NCBI RefSeq assembly: GCF_002706745.1
Contig: NZ_CP017702.1
Span: 1,798,001-1,862,000 of the forward strand
Length of the DNA: 64,000 bases
Direction: 5' to 3'
Origin: Companilactobacillus farciminis KCTC 3681 = DSM 20184
GTDB lineage: Bacteria > Bacillota > Bacilli > Lactobacillales > Lactobacillaceae
Under the pieces are notes generated by a model. It saw only the letters and a list, made by a program, of their open reading frames with translations, was not told the DNA's origin and ran no database searches. This document shows, piece by piece, positions 34,394-43,587 of the stretch. The translations under genes and the position numbers were made by a program. Position 1 is the first letter of the stretch. Every line of letters starts with the position of its first letter.

Positions 34394-34813
34394 TTACAAT
34401 TGACTTACAAATTTGTCACATAGTTTACTTAACGCTTGTAAGTTATGATTGAAGGCATTTTTAGCAATTGGCCGTAATAGTACCAAAGGTAAATGCCCAT
34501 CATCGACTACAAATAACGTCTCGGTAATTACCGTTTGTTGAGTCTTGACGGATAATTCAAAAATAAGTTTATACTCAAGTTCTCCCCCGTGACTGTGCAA
34601 AATAATTTTTCCATTTTCTTTGATCACAGAAATAATCTCATCATTGACTAGTGCCACTTGATTGCGATGAACCGAGAAAGTATTAGTATCAATTTGCGTG
34701 ACACTACTGATAGCTGGATTCCAAGCCATAATCTGTCCAATATTTAACAAAACTAACTCCACTTCATTTTTAGTGGCACCTGTGATAGTGCTGTTAGTAA
34801 AATATTTTTTCAT
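34394..34813 (-). CDS. SRPBCC-fold protein
   Basis: A 139-residue protein with the START/SRPBCC pattern: N-terminal helix before MAWNPAISSV, a long antiparallel sheet and a C-terminal helix (NAFNHNLQALSKLCDKF). The fold binds hydrophobic ligands and is used in polyketide cyclases and many orphan proteins. The ribosome site is GAGGAG. No partner gene suggests a ligand. Confidence 0.7.
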   Translation of the reverse strand: MKKYFTNSTITGATKNEVELVLLNIGQIMAWNPAISSVTQIDTNTFSVHRNQVALVNDEIISVIKENGKIILHSHGGELEYKLIFELSVKTQQTVITETLFVVDDGHLPLVLLRPIAKNAFNHNLQALSKLCDKFVSQL

Positions 34814-34888
34814 AAATTTACTCCTCTTAATTTGATGAGTTTATTCTATGAAAAAATAATCTTAATAAATAATCAGTATTCTGATATT

Positions 34889-35707
34889 TTAGAAGTCTTG
34901 AAAAATTTGTTCATTGTACAATTCGCTAAATAAATCCTTCCGGCGGTGGGCTTCAAGACGTTCATCATCATCGTGGGCTTCCTGAGCCAGTCGAGCCATC
35001 AAGAAATAGCAATTAGCTAACATGTAATGAGAATTGTGTTTGGCAATGAAGGTAATTCCATCTACCAAATAAGCGGTTGAGTTTTGATAATCATTCAGTT
35101 TGAAATAAATCAGCGAGGCCAAGTAATATAAAATATTTTGATTTTCATCATAACTGTAATCATCCCAATTACGAAAAGCCAAATCGATATTATCCACAGC
35201 TGCTGTACGTTTATTCTTCAATGAATAAATATAACCCATTGCTAAATATGCCAAGCGTGAAATTGTATCCAGGTGTAAATGATTAATTTCTGTCAACGAC
35301 AACTTAAATGATCTTACTGCCTCATCGACTGCATTAGTCTGCAACTGAGCCACACCTAAATAATAGTAATAAGCTTGCATTTGCTTAGCAGTTTGTAAAT
35401 TATCCAATACTTCAGGTTTGTGTAAAAATTCAAGCATTTGTTGATACTGATGTTGGTTGCAGAGTTCATCAATAGTTTCGTTAAAGTCAGCCTTATCACT
35501 AATAGCAAAGTTAGTAGCTAAACTAATTTCTCCTAAATCGACTCCCAGGCGGTTAGCCAAATTAATCAATAAATTTGCATTTGGTACATAGACATCATTT
35601 TCGATTGCTGACAACATTGATTGTGCACAAATTCCGTCAGCTAATTCTTTTTGAGTTAAGCCTTTTTCTTTTCGTAACTCTTTTAAGACACTCCCTAAAT
35701 TTTTCAT
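34889..35707 (-). CDS. XRE-type regulator with TPR-like C-terminal domain
   Basis: A 272-residue regulator with an N-terminal HTH (VLKELRKEKGLTQKELADGICAQ, residues 5-60) and a C-terminal helical repeat domain of tetratricopeptide type. This is the architecture of Rgg/PlcR-like peptide-sensing regulators. ATG 35707 is chosen over the longer frame because AGGGATAAC precedes it. No small hydrophobic pheromone ORF was found beside it, so peptide sensing is unproven. It sits downstream of the methionine locus but behind a terminator. Confidence 0.82.
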   Translation of the reverse strand: MKNLGSVLKELRKEKGLTQKELADGICAQSMLSAIENDVYVPNANLLINLANRLGVDLGEISLATNFAISDKADFNETIDELCNQHQYQQMLEFLHKPEVLDNLQTAKQMQAYYYYLGVAQLQTNAVDEAVRSFKLSLTEINHLHLDTISRLAYLAMGYIYSLKNKRTAAVDNIDLAFRNWDDYSYDENQNILYYLASLIYFKLNDYQNSTAYLVDGITFIAKHNSHYMLANCYFLMARLAQEAHDDDERLEAHRRKDLFSELYNEQIFQDF

Positions 35708-35770
35708 GTTATCCCTGATTTCTCTCTTGTATACTACCTTTATTCTAAAGGAAAATCGGAATAAAAACAC

Positions 35771-35807
35771 AAAAAAAGGAACTGCTTTCAAAAACAGTTC
35801 CTTTTTG
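35771..35807 (-). terminator. terminator of the metQ transcript
   Basis: AAAAAGGAACTG pairs with CAGTTCCTTTTT, symmetrical and thus bidirectional. It lies right after the stop of the last metQ copy. Confidence 0.85.
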
Positions 35808-35808
35808 C

Positions 35809-36639
35809 CTATTGTAAAATTTTATAAGTCCAAGCTGGACTCTCATAACCATGGAATTCTTTAGTGATTAAATCACCAACTTCTTTAGTATGGTATGCCT
35901 TCACAATCTTCTTGAAGGTAGGGTTGTTTTTATCCTTAGCGTTTGCAGAAAGAATATTGACATAAGGCTTAGATTTAGCAGTGATTTTTTCGCGATAAAC
36001 AGCATTCTTTGGATTTAATTTAGCATCACTAGCAACTCCACTATTGACACAGGCGGCCGTCACATCATCTAATGACTTAGCAGTCTGTCCAGCATCAAGT
36101 GATGAAATCTTTACTTTTACATTATACTTTTTAATATCATGTAAATTAGGAATCTTACTATCATCCAACTCGATTATTCCAGCACTTTGTAACAACTGTA
36201 AGGCTCGACCTTCATTAGTAACATCATTTGGTATTGCGATTTGATCACCTTTTTTTAGTTGACTCAATTTAGTGATTTTCTTAGAAAAGAGTGACATTGG
36301 TGCAATTACCGTCGTACCTAAGGCAACAATATTAGTATGATGCTTTTTATTCCAATCAGCTTGGAAAGTATACGTCTGAAAATCATTCATATCGATTTCG
36401 CCATCAGCCAGAGCCTTGTTTGGTTGACTGTAATCAGAAAATTGAACGATTTTAATATTGATTCCTTCCTTTTTAACTATCTGAGCTACTTTTTCCAATT
36501 CCGGATCATTAGCTCCACAGATTCCAACCTTAACGGTTTTTTCGTTACTTGACTGATTGCCCCCACAACCAGCTAAAATGAACAAACTAAGTGTGGTAAT
36601 GAATATTAACAATATTCCCTTAATTCGGTTCTTTAGCAT
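35809..36639 (-). CDS. metQ: MetQ-family methionine-binding lipoprotein (copy C)
   Basis: A 276-residue NlpA/MetQ-type substrate-binding lipoprotein with lipobox LFILAGC. The ligand cleft blocks are FSDYSQPNKAL, ALGTTVIAPMSLFSKK, PNDVTNEGRALQLLQ and VNSGVASDAKLNP. It is one of three paralogues in the locus and is closest to the next copy upstream. ATG 36639 is chosen from GAGGAGG; the longer frame would bury the signal peptide. A hairpin with a short T-run lies between it and the upstream copy and may lower its expression. Confidence 0.9.
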   Translation of the reverse strand: MLKNRIKGILLIFITTLSLFILAGCGGNQSSNEKTVKVGICGANDPELEKVAQIVKKEGINIKIVQFSDYSQPNKALADGEIDMNDFQTYTFQADWNKKHHTNIVALGTTVIAPMSLFSKKITKLSQLKKGDQIAIPNDVTNEGRALQLLQSAGIIELDDSKIPNLHDIKKYNVKVKISSLDAGQTAKSLDDVTAACVNSGVASDAKLNPKNAVYREKITAKSKPYVNILSANAKDKNNPTFKKIVKAYHTKEVGDLITKEFHGYESPAWTYKILQ

Positions 36640-36657
36640 GATTTTCCTCCTCAAATT

Positions 36658-36694
36658 TGAAAAGGCATCCCCCTTGCTTAATAGAAATGCCTTC
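36658..36694 (-). terminator. intercistronic hairpin between two metQ copies
   Basis: On the minus strand AAGGCAT and ATGCCTT pair across a long loop, followed by TTTTC. The weak T-run suggests partial termination or an mRNA processing or stability element. Confidence 0.5.
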
Positions 36695-36725
36695 TTATGG
36701 CAAAACAATTAAAGCAAAAACTATT

Positions 36726-37556
36726 CTATTGTAAAACTTTGTAATTCCATGCTGCTGTTTCATAACCGTTATAATCCTTTTGGATCTCTTTAGCAATATC
36801 TTCAGTTTGATATGCTTCAACAATCTTCTTGTAAGTCTTATTATTCTTATCTTTAGCGTTAGCGGAAATAATATTGACATAAGGTTTTGATTTAGCAGTG
36901 ATCTTTTCACGATAAATTGCTTTCTTAGGATTCAACTTAGCATCACTAGCAACACCACTGTTAACAACTGAGGCTGTGACATCATCGAGTGACTTAGCAG
37001 TTTGAGCAGCATCAAGGGCTGAAATCTTCAAATTCAATTTATTTTCCGTGATATCTTTCAAATTAGGAATTTTGCTGTTATCCAATTTAATCAAGCCAGC
37101 ACTTTCCAATAGTTGTAAAGCACGTCCTTCATTAGTGGCATCGTTTGGAACGGCAATCTTAGATTCTTCTTTGATTTGGTTCACGTTTGTTACTTTCTTA
37201 GAAAATAGTGCCATTGGTGCGATAACCGTTGAACCGATTGAAACAATATTGCTGTGGTGTTTTTTGTTCCAATCATTTTGGAAGGTCACTGTTTGAAAGG
37301 CATTCAAATCAATTTCACCTTGCTGTAAAGCGGTATTAGGTTGATTGTAATCGGAAAATTCAACGATTTTGATATTGATTCCTTCTTTTTTAACCTTTTT
37401 GGCAACGGCATTTAATACTCGATTGTCGGAACCAGTAACACCAATCTTAACTGTCTTTTCATTATTACTTGAAGCTTGTGAATTTCCACAAGCAGCTAAT
37501 AGAAACAAACTAAATGTAGCAACAACTAACAAAAATAATCCCTTAAGTTTTTTCAT
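36726..37556 (-). CDS. metQ: MetQ-family methionine-binding lipoprotein (copy B)
   Basis: A 276-residue substrate-binding lipoprotein, lipobox FLLAAC, with the same cleft motifs as copy C (FSDYNQPNTAL, SIGSTVIAPMALFSKK, PNDATNEGRALQLLE). It captures methionine or methionine dipeptides for the MetNI transporter. The ATG follows GGAGAGAT immediately downstream of its own methionine T-box terminator. It can therefore be induced apart from, or in addition to, the metN-metI part of the locus. Confidence 0.92.
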   Translation of the reverse strand: MKKLKGLFLLVVATFSLFLLAACGNSQASSNNEKTVKIGVTGSDNRVLNAVAKKVKKEGINIKIVEFSDYNQPNTALQQGEIDLNAFQTVTFQNDWNKKHHSNIVSIGSTVIAPMALFSKKVTNVNQIKEESKIAVPNDATNEGRALQLLESAGLIKLDNSKIPNLKDITENKLNLKISALDAAQTAKSLDDVTASVVNSGVASDAKLNPKKAIYREKITAKSKPYVNIISANAKDKNNKTYKKIVEAYQTEDIAKEIQKDYNGYETAAWNYKVLQ

Positions 37557-37577
37557 AGATATCTCTCCTTCTCAACT

Positions 37578-37840
37578 AAAAAAGCGCTTCTATCAAAGGT
37601 CATCCCTCAGATAGAAACGCTTATTTGGCGTGGTACCATTCTATTTCAAAAGTAAATTCACACTTACTTTTCTCAACAACATGTATTGCACATGTCAGTG
37701 TTTTAATGGGTACTAGCCATCATTCCTTGATTATTCAGGAATGCCAATCACGAGTCATTTTTCATCTATCAATTTGATCTCTTCACAGCTACCGAGACTT
37801 TCTGGGCAAATTATGGTAAATAGACTACTTTTTCGTTCAC
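37578..37840 (-). ncRNA. T-box leader, methionine specifier, upstream of metQ copy B
   Basis: Read on the minus strand it begins about 8 bases after the metI stop with AAAAAGTAG of stem I. The specifier loop GAAAAATGACTCGTGA gives ATG (Met). The T-box ATGGTACCACG lies at 37630-37640, and a terminator (AAGCGTTTCTATC with GATAGAAGCGCTT, then T-run) at 37578-37622. Its position inside the operon allows a second round of methionine control. Confidence 0.88.
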
Positions 37841-37847
37841 TTTGTTA

Positions 37848-38537
37848 TTAATGTTCTAATTTACGTACCGCGAAATCACCAATTCCTTGAATTACGAAGA
37901 CAAGGACTAGGATGAATAACATAGATACGATGGTAACATCATTTTCAAATCGTTGATAACCAACGGAAATGGCCATGTTACCTAGACCACCACCACCAAC
38001 GGCACCGGCCATGGCAGTCAAACCAATCAAACTGATAATTGTTAGAGTACCAGAACGAATAAGCTCTGGAAGTCCTTCACGTAAATAAACTCGGAAGATG
38101 ATCTTCATTGGTGATAAACCGATTGCTTCAGCGGCTTCGATAACACCAGGGTCAACTTCGACTAAAGCTAATTGTACTTGTCTGGCAAAGAATGGTGCAG
38201 TACCTACAACTAACGGAACTAAAGCTCCAGTAGGTCCAATTGTTTGTCCAACAATCAACTTAGTAAATGGTCCAATAACAGCTAGTAAGATAATGAAAGG
38301 AATTGATCTGAATAGATTGACTAGTTTATCTAAGCAAGTATAGAAAGCCTTGTGTGGCGTAATACCATCTTCTGCTGTAACAACTAGTAAAATTCCTAAG
38401 ATAATTCCGATGATTCCAGCAAATAAGGCACTGACAAAAGTCATATATAATGTTTGCCAAATTGCGACTACGAAACCATTGTCACCTTCCCAATTGGCGA
38501 CGACGTTTGGTAAAAATTTATTAACTAAATCTGCCAT
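37848..38537 (-). CDS. metI: methionine ABC transporter permease MetI
   Basis: A 229-residue permease with five membrane segments and the EAA loop EAAEAIGLSPMKIIFRVYLRE that docks on MetN. It starts three bases after the metN stop. MetI dimers with MetN import L- and D-methionine delivered by MetQ. A new T-box starts immediately after its stop codon. Confidence 0.95.
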   Translation of the reverse strand: MADLVNKFLPNVVANWEGDNGFVVAIWQTLYMTFVSALFAGIIGIILGILLVVTAEDGITPHKAFYTCLDKLVNLFRSIPFIILLAVIGPFTKLIVGQTIGPTGALVPLVVGTAPFFARQVQLALVEVDPGVIEAAEAIGLSPMKIIFRVYLREGLPELIRSGTLTIISLIGLTAMAGAVGGGGLGNMAISVGYQRFENDVTIVSMLFILVLVFVIQGIGDFAVRKLEH

Positions 38538-38540
38538 GAA

Positions 38541-39599
38541 TTATTTGCCTTCTTTCTCTAAACTAATTTCTTTAACATTTACGTTCAAGCTATTCAAATA
38601 CTTGATAGCTTCTTCAACCTTTTGATCTTCACCGGTTAAAGCAAAGAGCATGATACCAACAGTTGTATTTTGTAATCTTTCAATATTACTGAACAAAATA
38701 TTAGCTTCGACTTCAAAACGTTTATAAAGTTCAACAACGATTGGTTCATTAGTAGAATCGCCAATGTAATTAAGTTCGATCAAGCGACCGGATAATTTAT
38801 CAACAATGCCACTTTCTTTAATTTCATCAAGCACTGAACCGATATGAGTTGAAGTATTAACGAAGTCTTTAGTAAGCTTCTTCTTTGGTTCACCAAAAAT
38901 CGTCAACAAGCTACCTTCTTCGATCAATTGACCGTTTTCCATGACGGCAACACGATTACAGATTTGTTTGATAGCATCCATTTCGTGAGTGATGATAACA
39001 ATTGTGATACCTAGTTCCTTATTCAAACGACCTAGCAAATTCAAAATTTCGGTTGTCGTCTTTGGATCTAGGGCACTAGTTGCTTCATCAGAAATCAAGA
39101 TCTCTGGATCTGAAGCTAAAGCACGGGCAATCGCAACACGTTGTTTTTGACCACCAGATAATTGTGATGGATAGTTGTGAGCACGGTCGCTCAAACCAAC
39201 AATATCTAATAAGTGATCAATCTTCTTCTTACGTTCTGCTTTGCTCAATCCTGAATCTCTCAATGGAAAATCAACATTTCCATAAACTGTTAGAGAATTC
39301 ATTAGATTAAAGTGTTGGAAAATCATTCCAATATTGCGACGTGCTTTACGTAAATCTTTTTGACTTAGTTTGAGCATATCTTGGTTGTTAACGATCACTG
39401 AGCCAGAAGTTGGTTGTTGCAATAAATTAATTACACGAACCAACGTACTTTTACCGGCACCAGAGTAACCAATAACACCAAAGACGTCACCTTTTTGAAC
39501 GTCAATTGAAACATCTTTGACAGCTTCAATTGTTTTACCTTCATTGTGGAAAGTAACGTCAATATCTTTTAGCTGAATTATCCCATTTTGTTCTGCCAT
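38541..39599 (-). CDS. metN: methionine ABC transporter ATPase MetN
   Basis: A 352-residue ATPase with Walker [10 protein letters not shown] (residues 44-52), signature [15 protein letters not shown], Walker [14 protein letters not shown] and the H-loop THEMD. The last 80 residues form the NIL domain that binds methionine and inhibits transport when cytoplasmic methionine is high. It lies between the M20 peptidase gene (7-bp gap) and metI. Confidence 0.95.
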   Translation of the reverse strand: MAEQNGIIQLKDIDVTFHNEGKTIEAVKDVSIDVQKGDVFGVIGYSGAGKSTLVRVINLLQQPTSGSVIVNNQDMLKLSQKDLRKARRNIGMIFQHFNLMNSLTVYGNVDFPLRDSGLSKAERKKKIDHLLDIVGLSDRAHNYPSQLSGGQKQRVAIARALASDPEILISDEATSALDPKTTTEILNLLGRLNKELGITIVIITHEMDAIKQICNRVAVMENGQLIEEGSLLTIFGEPKKKLTKDFVNTSTHIGSVLDEIKESGIVDKLSGRLIELNYIGDSTNEPIVVELYKRFEVEANILFSNIERLQNTTVGIMLFALTGEDQKVEEAIKYLNSLNVNVKEISLEKEGK

Positions 39600-39606
39600 T
39601 TATTTA

Positions 39607-40941
39607 CTACTCCCTTAATTTACCCAAGAATTGATTAAAGAAATCGATGAAATCTAAGTAATCTTGAATCCGAATATTTTCATTTGGTGCATGATTGCCA
39701 GCTTTTGAATAGCTAACTCCAGTTGAAACAATTGAAGCTTTTGTGTAGTGGTTGACTAGGTTCATTGGACCAGTACCAGGACTTGATGGCAAAGCTTCTA
39801 TTTTGTCTTCTCCACCGAAGAAATCTTTTGCTGTATCAATCAACTTGTTAACGATTGGACTATCTAAATCCCAACGATAACCTTTTTCACCTAATAAGTA
39901 CTTAACTTTAATATCGGTAAATCCTTGATCATTCAAATACTTGGTTAATTTATCGAATAAATCATGTGGATCTTGATTTGGTACTAAGCGAAACTCTAAT
40001 TTGGCTGTAGCAGCTTTAGGAGTAACAGTTTTAACACCTTGTCCTTCCCAGCCACTGCTAATTCCTTCTATATTAATAGTAGGATTGAAAGTCAAATTAT
40101 AATTTACTGACTTGTTCTTCAACAATGGAACTTGTAAATCCCATTTTGACTTCAAATCAGGATTAGTTGCTTTGTTAACTAAATCAATTTCCTTTTGAGT
40201 TGGTTCTACAACATCGTCATAGAAACCAGGAATCTTAATGTCTCCTTCTGGAGTTCTCAAAGCGTTCAAAGCTTGAGCTAATCTCCAAGTGGCGGAATCA
40301 ACTACCGCAGCAAATGATGAATGAAGATCAATGTTTGCGGAAGTGGCTTCAAGTTCGAAGCAAAGGACACCTTTATTTCCACCAGTGAAATTAAATTGTT
40401 CTTTTTCGTTCTTGTAGCCTGATTCCCAAATTACCAAATCCGCCGATAACTTGTCGGAATACTTTTTCAAATAATCTTCCAAATGACGACTAGCAACTTC
40501 CTCTTGTCCTTCAACTAAGAATTTAATGTTGCAAGGTAGGTCGCCATGTTCTTGACGATAAATCTTCAAAGCTGTGATACGACTAATTAAGTCAGCCTTA
40601 CAATCGGAAACTCCACGTCCGATGAATTTATCATCAGTTACTTTTAATTTGAAAGGATCTGAATTCCAAAGCTCAAGTGGTTCAGCTGGTTGTACATCAT
40701 AGTGATTGTAAATCAGGATGGTAGTATCACTTGGCTTTTTAGGTTTGATTTCTGCAAAGACAACAGGGGATTCAAACTCATCCCAAACTGTAGCATCGGC
40801 TCCGAAATCTTGTAGTAGATTTTTGAGGAATTCGGCTGTCTCAGGGATAGATTGATTCTTTGCTGAAACAGATGGCAGTGCGATATATTTCTCTAAATCT
40901 TCAATCGAATTCTGAATTAATGGATCTGATAATTTTGACAT
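39607..40941 (-). CDS. M20-family metallopeptidase (dipeptidase)
   Basis: A 444-residue M20 zinc peptidase. The metal and catalytic motifs are IYNHYDVQP (His80, Asp82), GRGVSDCKAD and EGQEEVASRH; a lid or dimerisation domain lies between about 190 and 310. It resembles bacterial CNDP-like dipeptidases and succinyl-diaminopimelate-type hydrolases. Lying between metQ and metN under a methionine T-box, it may release methionine from imported dipeptides or N-acylated forms. That role is inferred from context. Confidence 0.88.
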   Translation of the reverse strand: MSKLSDPLIQNSIEDLEKYIALPSVSAKNQSIPETAEFLKNLLQDFGADATVWDEFESPVVFAEIKPKKPSDTTILIYNHYDVQPAEPLELWNSDPFKLKVTDDKFIGRGVSDCKADLISRITALKIYRQEHGDLPCNIKFLVEGQEEVASRHLEDYLKKYSDKLSADLVIWESGYKNEKEQFNFTGGNKGVLCFELEATSANIDLHSSFAAVVDSATWRLAQALNALRTPEGDIKIPGFYDDVVEPTQKEIDLVNKATNPDLKSKWDLQVPLLKNKSVNYNLTFNPTINIEGISSGWEGQGVKTVTPKAATAKLEFRLVPNQDPHDLFDKLTKYLNDQGFTDIKVKYLLGEKGYRWDLDSPIVNKLIDTAKDFFGGEDKIEALPSSPGTGPMNLVNHYTKASIVSTGVSYSKAGNHAPNENIRIQDYLDFIDFFNQFLGKLRE

Positions 40942-40972
40942 TAGAAAACCTCCTCATATTTTTAACGTCTGA

Positions 40973-41797
40973 TTATAGTTTTGCGTTCCAGGCTGGAATT
41001 TCGTTTCCGCCGTAAACTTTCTTGATAGCTTTTTCAACATCTTTTGTTTGGAAAGCTTTAACAACCTTCTTGTAAGTCTTGTTGTTCTTGTCTTTCTTTT
41101 GAGCAACGATGATATTGATCCAAGGAATTGAGTTCTTGTTGATTTTTTCTGTTACAACAGCTTTCTTAGGATTCAACTTAGCATCGTTAGCAACGTTACC
41201 ATTAACGATTGAAGCAGTAACATCATCCATGACACGAGCTGTTTGAGCTGCATCAACAGTTGTAAACTTCAAGTTCAATTTGTTTTCTTTAATATCTTTT
41301 GTTGATGGCAATGTCTTGCTATCATCTAGTTTTAAAATACCGTTATATTCTAGTAATTGTAATGCACGAGCTTCATTTGAAGCATCATTTGGAATAGCAA
41401 TCTTGTCGCCGTTTTTTAATTCGCTAAGCTTTGTGATCTTCTTTGAGTAAAGAGCCATTGGTTGAATAACTGTTTTACCAATTGAAACTAAATCTGTGTG
41501 GTGTGCTTTGTTCCATGAATTTAGAAAATCAGTATGTTGATAAGCGTTGATATCAACTTCGCCTTGGTTCAAAGCTGTATTAGGTTGATTGTAGTCACTG
41601 AAAGTCTTGATTTGAAGATCAATGCCTTCACTCTTAACGTTCTTCTTAACTACCTTCCAAATTTCTTCATCGGAAGGATTAATACCAACCTTAACTGTCT
41701 TGCCGCTGTTTTGATTACCACAACCAGCTAGTACAAAAATAAACAATGCTGTGAAGGCTAATAAGATAACCTTGCTAAACTTCTTAAATTTACTCAT
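40973..41797 (-). CDS. metQ: MetQ-family methionine-binding lipoprotein (copy A)
   Basis: A 274-residue substrate-binding lipoprotein with lipobox FVLAGC. It is the most divergent of the three: FSDYNQPNTAL and PNDASNEARALQLLE are kept, but the segment PWINIIVAQKKD replaces the PYVNI-ISANAKD region of the others. It is the first gene of the locus, after a methionine T-box. Different ligand preference among the three copies (methionine, formyl-methionine, peptides) is plausible but untested. Confidence 0.92.
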   Translation of the reverse strand: MSKFKKFSKVILLAFTALFIFVLAGCGNQNSGKTVKVGINPSDEEIWKVVKKNVKSEGIDLQIKTFSDYNQPNTALNQGEVDINAYQHTDFLNSWNKAHHTDLVSIGKTVIQPMALYSKKITKLSELKNGDKIAIPNDASNEARALQLLEYNGILKLDDSKTLPSTKDIKENKLNLKFTTVDAAQTARVMDDVTASIVNGNVANDAKLNPKKAVVTEKINKNSIPWINIIVAQKKDKNNKTYKKVVKAFQTKDVEKAIKKVYGGNEIPAWNAKL

Positions 41798-41850
41798 ATT
41801 TCTCTCCCACCTTAACTAATACTTAATCAACTAAAAATATCTATAGAAAC

Positions 41851-42150
41851 AAAAAAGCCACTTCTAACTAAACCCACTGGGTTCAATGTTAGAAGCGGCT
41901 TTCCGCGGTACCATTCTAATTCGGAATAAATTTACACTTATCCCCTTAACAACGTACAAAAGTTCTATACGCGTGTACTGTAAAGGGTACCAACCATTGC
42001 ATCTTTATCCGAAGATTCAGCGCACCAATCACGGGTCATTTTCATTCAAGTCGTTGTCCTCATCTCAGCAATTAGAGGCTTTCTGTACTAACGAGTTTGA
42101 ATTACTTCCCCCGATCAAATTGTTTAATAAATATCTCTTTGTTAATCGTT
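41851..42150 (-). ncRNA. T-box leader, methionine specifier, at the head of the met operon
   Basis: On the minus strand the specifier loop GAAAATGACCCGTGATTGG gives GAAA-ATG-A, a methionine codon in the canonical context. The T-box GGTACCGCGG lies at 41903-41912, and the terminator GCCGCTTCTAAC with GTTAGAAGTGGC and T-run at 41851-41903. Uncharged tRNA-Met should switch on metQ, the M20 peptidase, metN and metI. Confidence 0.92.
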
Positions 42151-42156
42151 GGTTAG

Positions 42157-42185
42157 ATAATACAATCTAATTTTTGAAATGTCAA
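42157..42185 (-). promoter_or_regulatory. promoter of the met T-box operon
   Basis: TTGACA (42180-42185) and TATTAT (42157-42162) on the minus strand are exactly 17 bp apart, the best promoter match in the window. Confidence 0.85.
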
Positions 42186-42525
42186 TCAATAAAAATAAGT
42201 TTTTTCAGTTAGTTTTCTAATTTTAGAATTTTATGCCAAACGTCATTTATAATATGAGATTGATTCAATTACTGTCATTTAAGGCTTTTATAGGTCGTGT
42301 GATGGCTATTCTTATGCTACTTGAAAGAATATTTTTTGGAAATAAAAAATATATTAATTCCATTTTCAAGAATATTTTACATTAGAGAAAATTAATATTT
42401 AATTAGAATCAAGTCTCGTGTCACGCTACTGTAAATCAATTGGATTTTGTAATCGAAATTAAGTTTTCAAAGGTATTCTTTGCTAAAATTGGAAGTAATA
42501 ATAAATCGTAATTCTGGAGTAGAAA
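42186..42525. other. AT-rich gene-free region upstream of the LytTR regulator
   Basis: A 340-bp region without an ORF. It contains TGCCAAACGTCATTT (42234-42248), found again at 55549-55563, next to a TATAAT (42248-42253). The half-sites ACGTCATTTA (42240) and CTGTCATTTA (42272) are 32 bp apart, about three helical turns. These may be binding sites for the LytTR protein encoded just downstream. Confidence 0.35.
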
Positions 42526-43482
42526 ATGAGTTTAATTAGTTTTAAAGATGTTACTAAGCAAGTTGAAAATCAAAGTGTCTTCACCAATTTTTCACTAGAC
42601 ATAGCTGAGCATCAACAAATCGGTTTAAAATTAATGCATAGTGAAACCGATATGTTTTTTAGTTTATTGGAAGAAAAGACTCTTCCTAGCAGCGGTTCAA
42701 TTCAAAATAATACTCAAAATATCTCAATTAAGCGTTATAACGATGGTATTTATCAAAAAATGACTGTAAAAAGCTATTTAGAGTTCTTCAATCACTTGAC
42801 TAGTAATCGCCAAGACATTAAGCAACTCGCTCCTGACTTTTCCCTGGGCGATAATTTGACTATGAAGACAGACGCCTTAACAATCGATCAAATTGAGCGG
42901 TTGCATCTCTTTAGAATCTACCTAACTGCACCTGATCTGGTATTTTTAGAAAGTCCCCTACGTGATTTATCCAATGACGGCATCAAGTTTTACTTCAAAG
43001 CCCTCGAGGTCGTCCGCCAGAAGTCAACTGTGGTCGTTATCTCTTCCTTTATGGAAGAACTTTTACAACTGAGTTCAACTATTTATCAATCTGTCGATCA
43101 CAAATTGGAGAAAGTTTCCTTAGAAACTGGTCAAGATTCACTCAAACCACAAAACATTTTCCGGCTCTCCAGTCACCTTGATGATAAAACAATTTTCTTC
43201 AGTCCCAACGAAATCGACTTCATCGAAAGCATCAACGGTGTTAGTAATTTCTCGGTAAACTCCGAATACTTCCCTTCTTCACTAACAATGGAAGAACTCG
43301 AAAAGAAGTTAGTTCACTTCGGCTTTTTCAGATGTCACCGATCATATTTGGTCAATCTCCAACGAATATCTGAATTGATCAGCTACTCCAAGAACAGTTA
43401 CACCTTGATTTTAAAAAATAGTCAGGAGACTCTCCCCTTATCTCGTGCTAAATTAGATCAACTCAAGGACTTACTTCAATAA
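42526..43482 (+). CDS. regulator with degenerate ABC-ATPase domain and LytTR DNA-binding domain
   Basis: A 318-residue protein. Residues 1-200 follow the ABC ATPase fold (FKDVTKQVENQSVFTNFSLDI, LVFLESPLRDLS in Walker B position, then VVVISSF) but the Walker A glycine-lysine loop is absent (IGLKLMHSETD). Residues about 220-318 are a LytTR domain (DKTIFFSPNEIDFIES, FFRCHRSYLVNL, LPLSRAKLDQLK). The ATPase part therefore probably binds partner protein or nucleotide without hydrolysis. It precedes an ABC exporter operon, so it is likely to be its regulator, possibly sensing transporter occupancy. Confidence 0.82.
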   Translation: MSLISFKDVTKQVENQSVFTNFSLDIAEHQQIGLKLMHSETDMFFSLLEEKTLPSSGSIQNNTQNISIKRYNDGIYQKMTVKSYLEFFNHLTSNRQDIKQLAPDFSLGDNLTMKTDALTIDQIERLHLFRIYLTAPDLVFLESPLRDLSNDGIKFYFKALEVVRQKSTVVVISSFMEELLQLSSTIYQSVDHKLEKVSLETGQDSLKPQNIFRLSSHLDDKTIFFSPNEIDFIESINGVSNFSVNSEYFPSSLTMEELEKKLVHFGFFRCHRSYLVNLQRISELISYSKNSYTLILKNSQETLPLSRAKLDQLKDLLQ

Positions 43483-43587
43483 CGTGGGTACAATTCAAAC
43501 CATTATTTCCACCGTTCACTGATTTTTGCGTACTTATGCAATCTTTCTTTGTATTCTGTAATTGTAAAAAGCAAGGAGGAGTACAAA

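Noticed and set aside
34889..35707. Rgg-type quorum-sensing system
   Set aside because: The regulator architecture fits, but no small hydrophobic pheromone ORF was found on either side.
37578..42150. Repeated hairpin-rich blocks as a possible CRISPR or insertion sequence
   Set aside because: They are two methionine T-boxes with specifier, T-box sequence and terminator; no regular repeat-spacer structure exists in the window.
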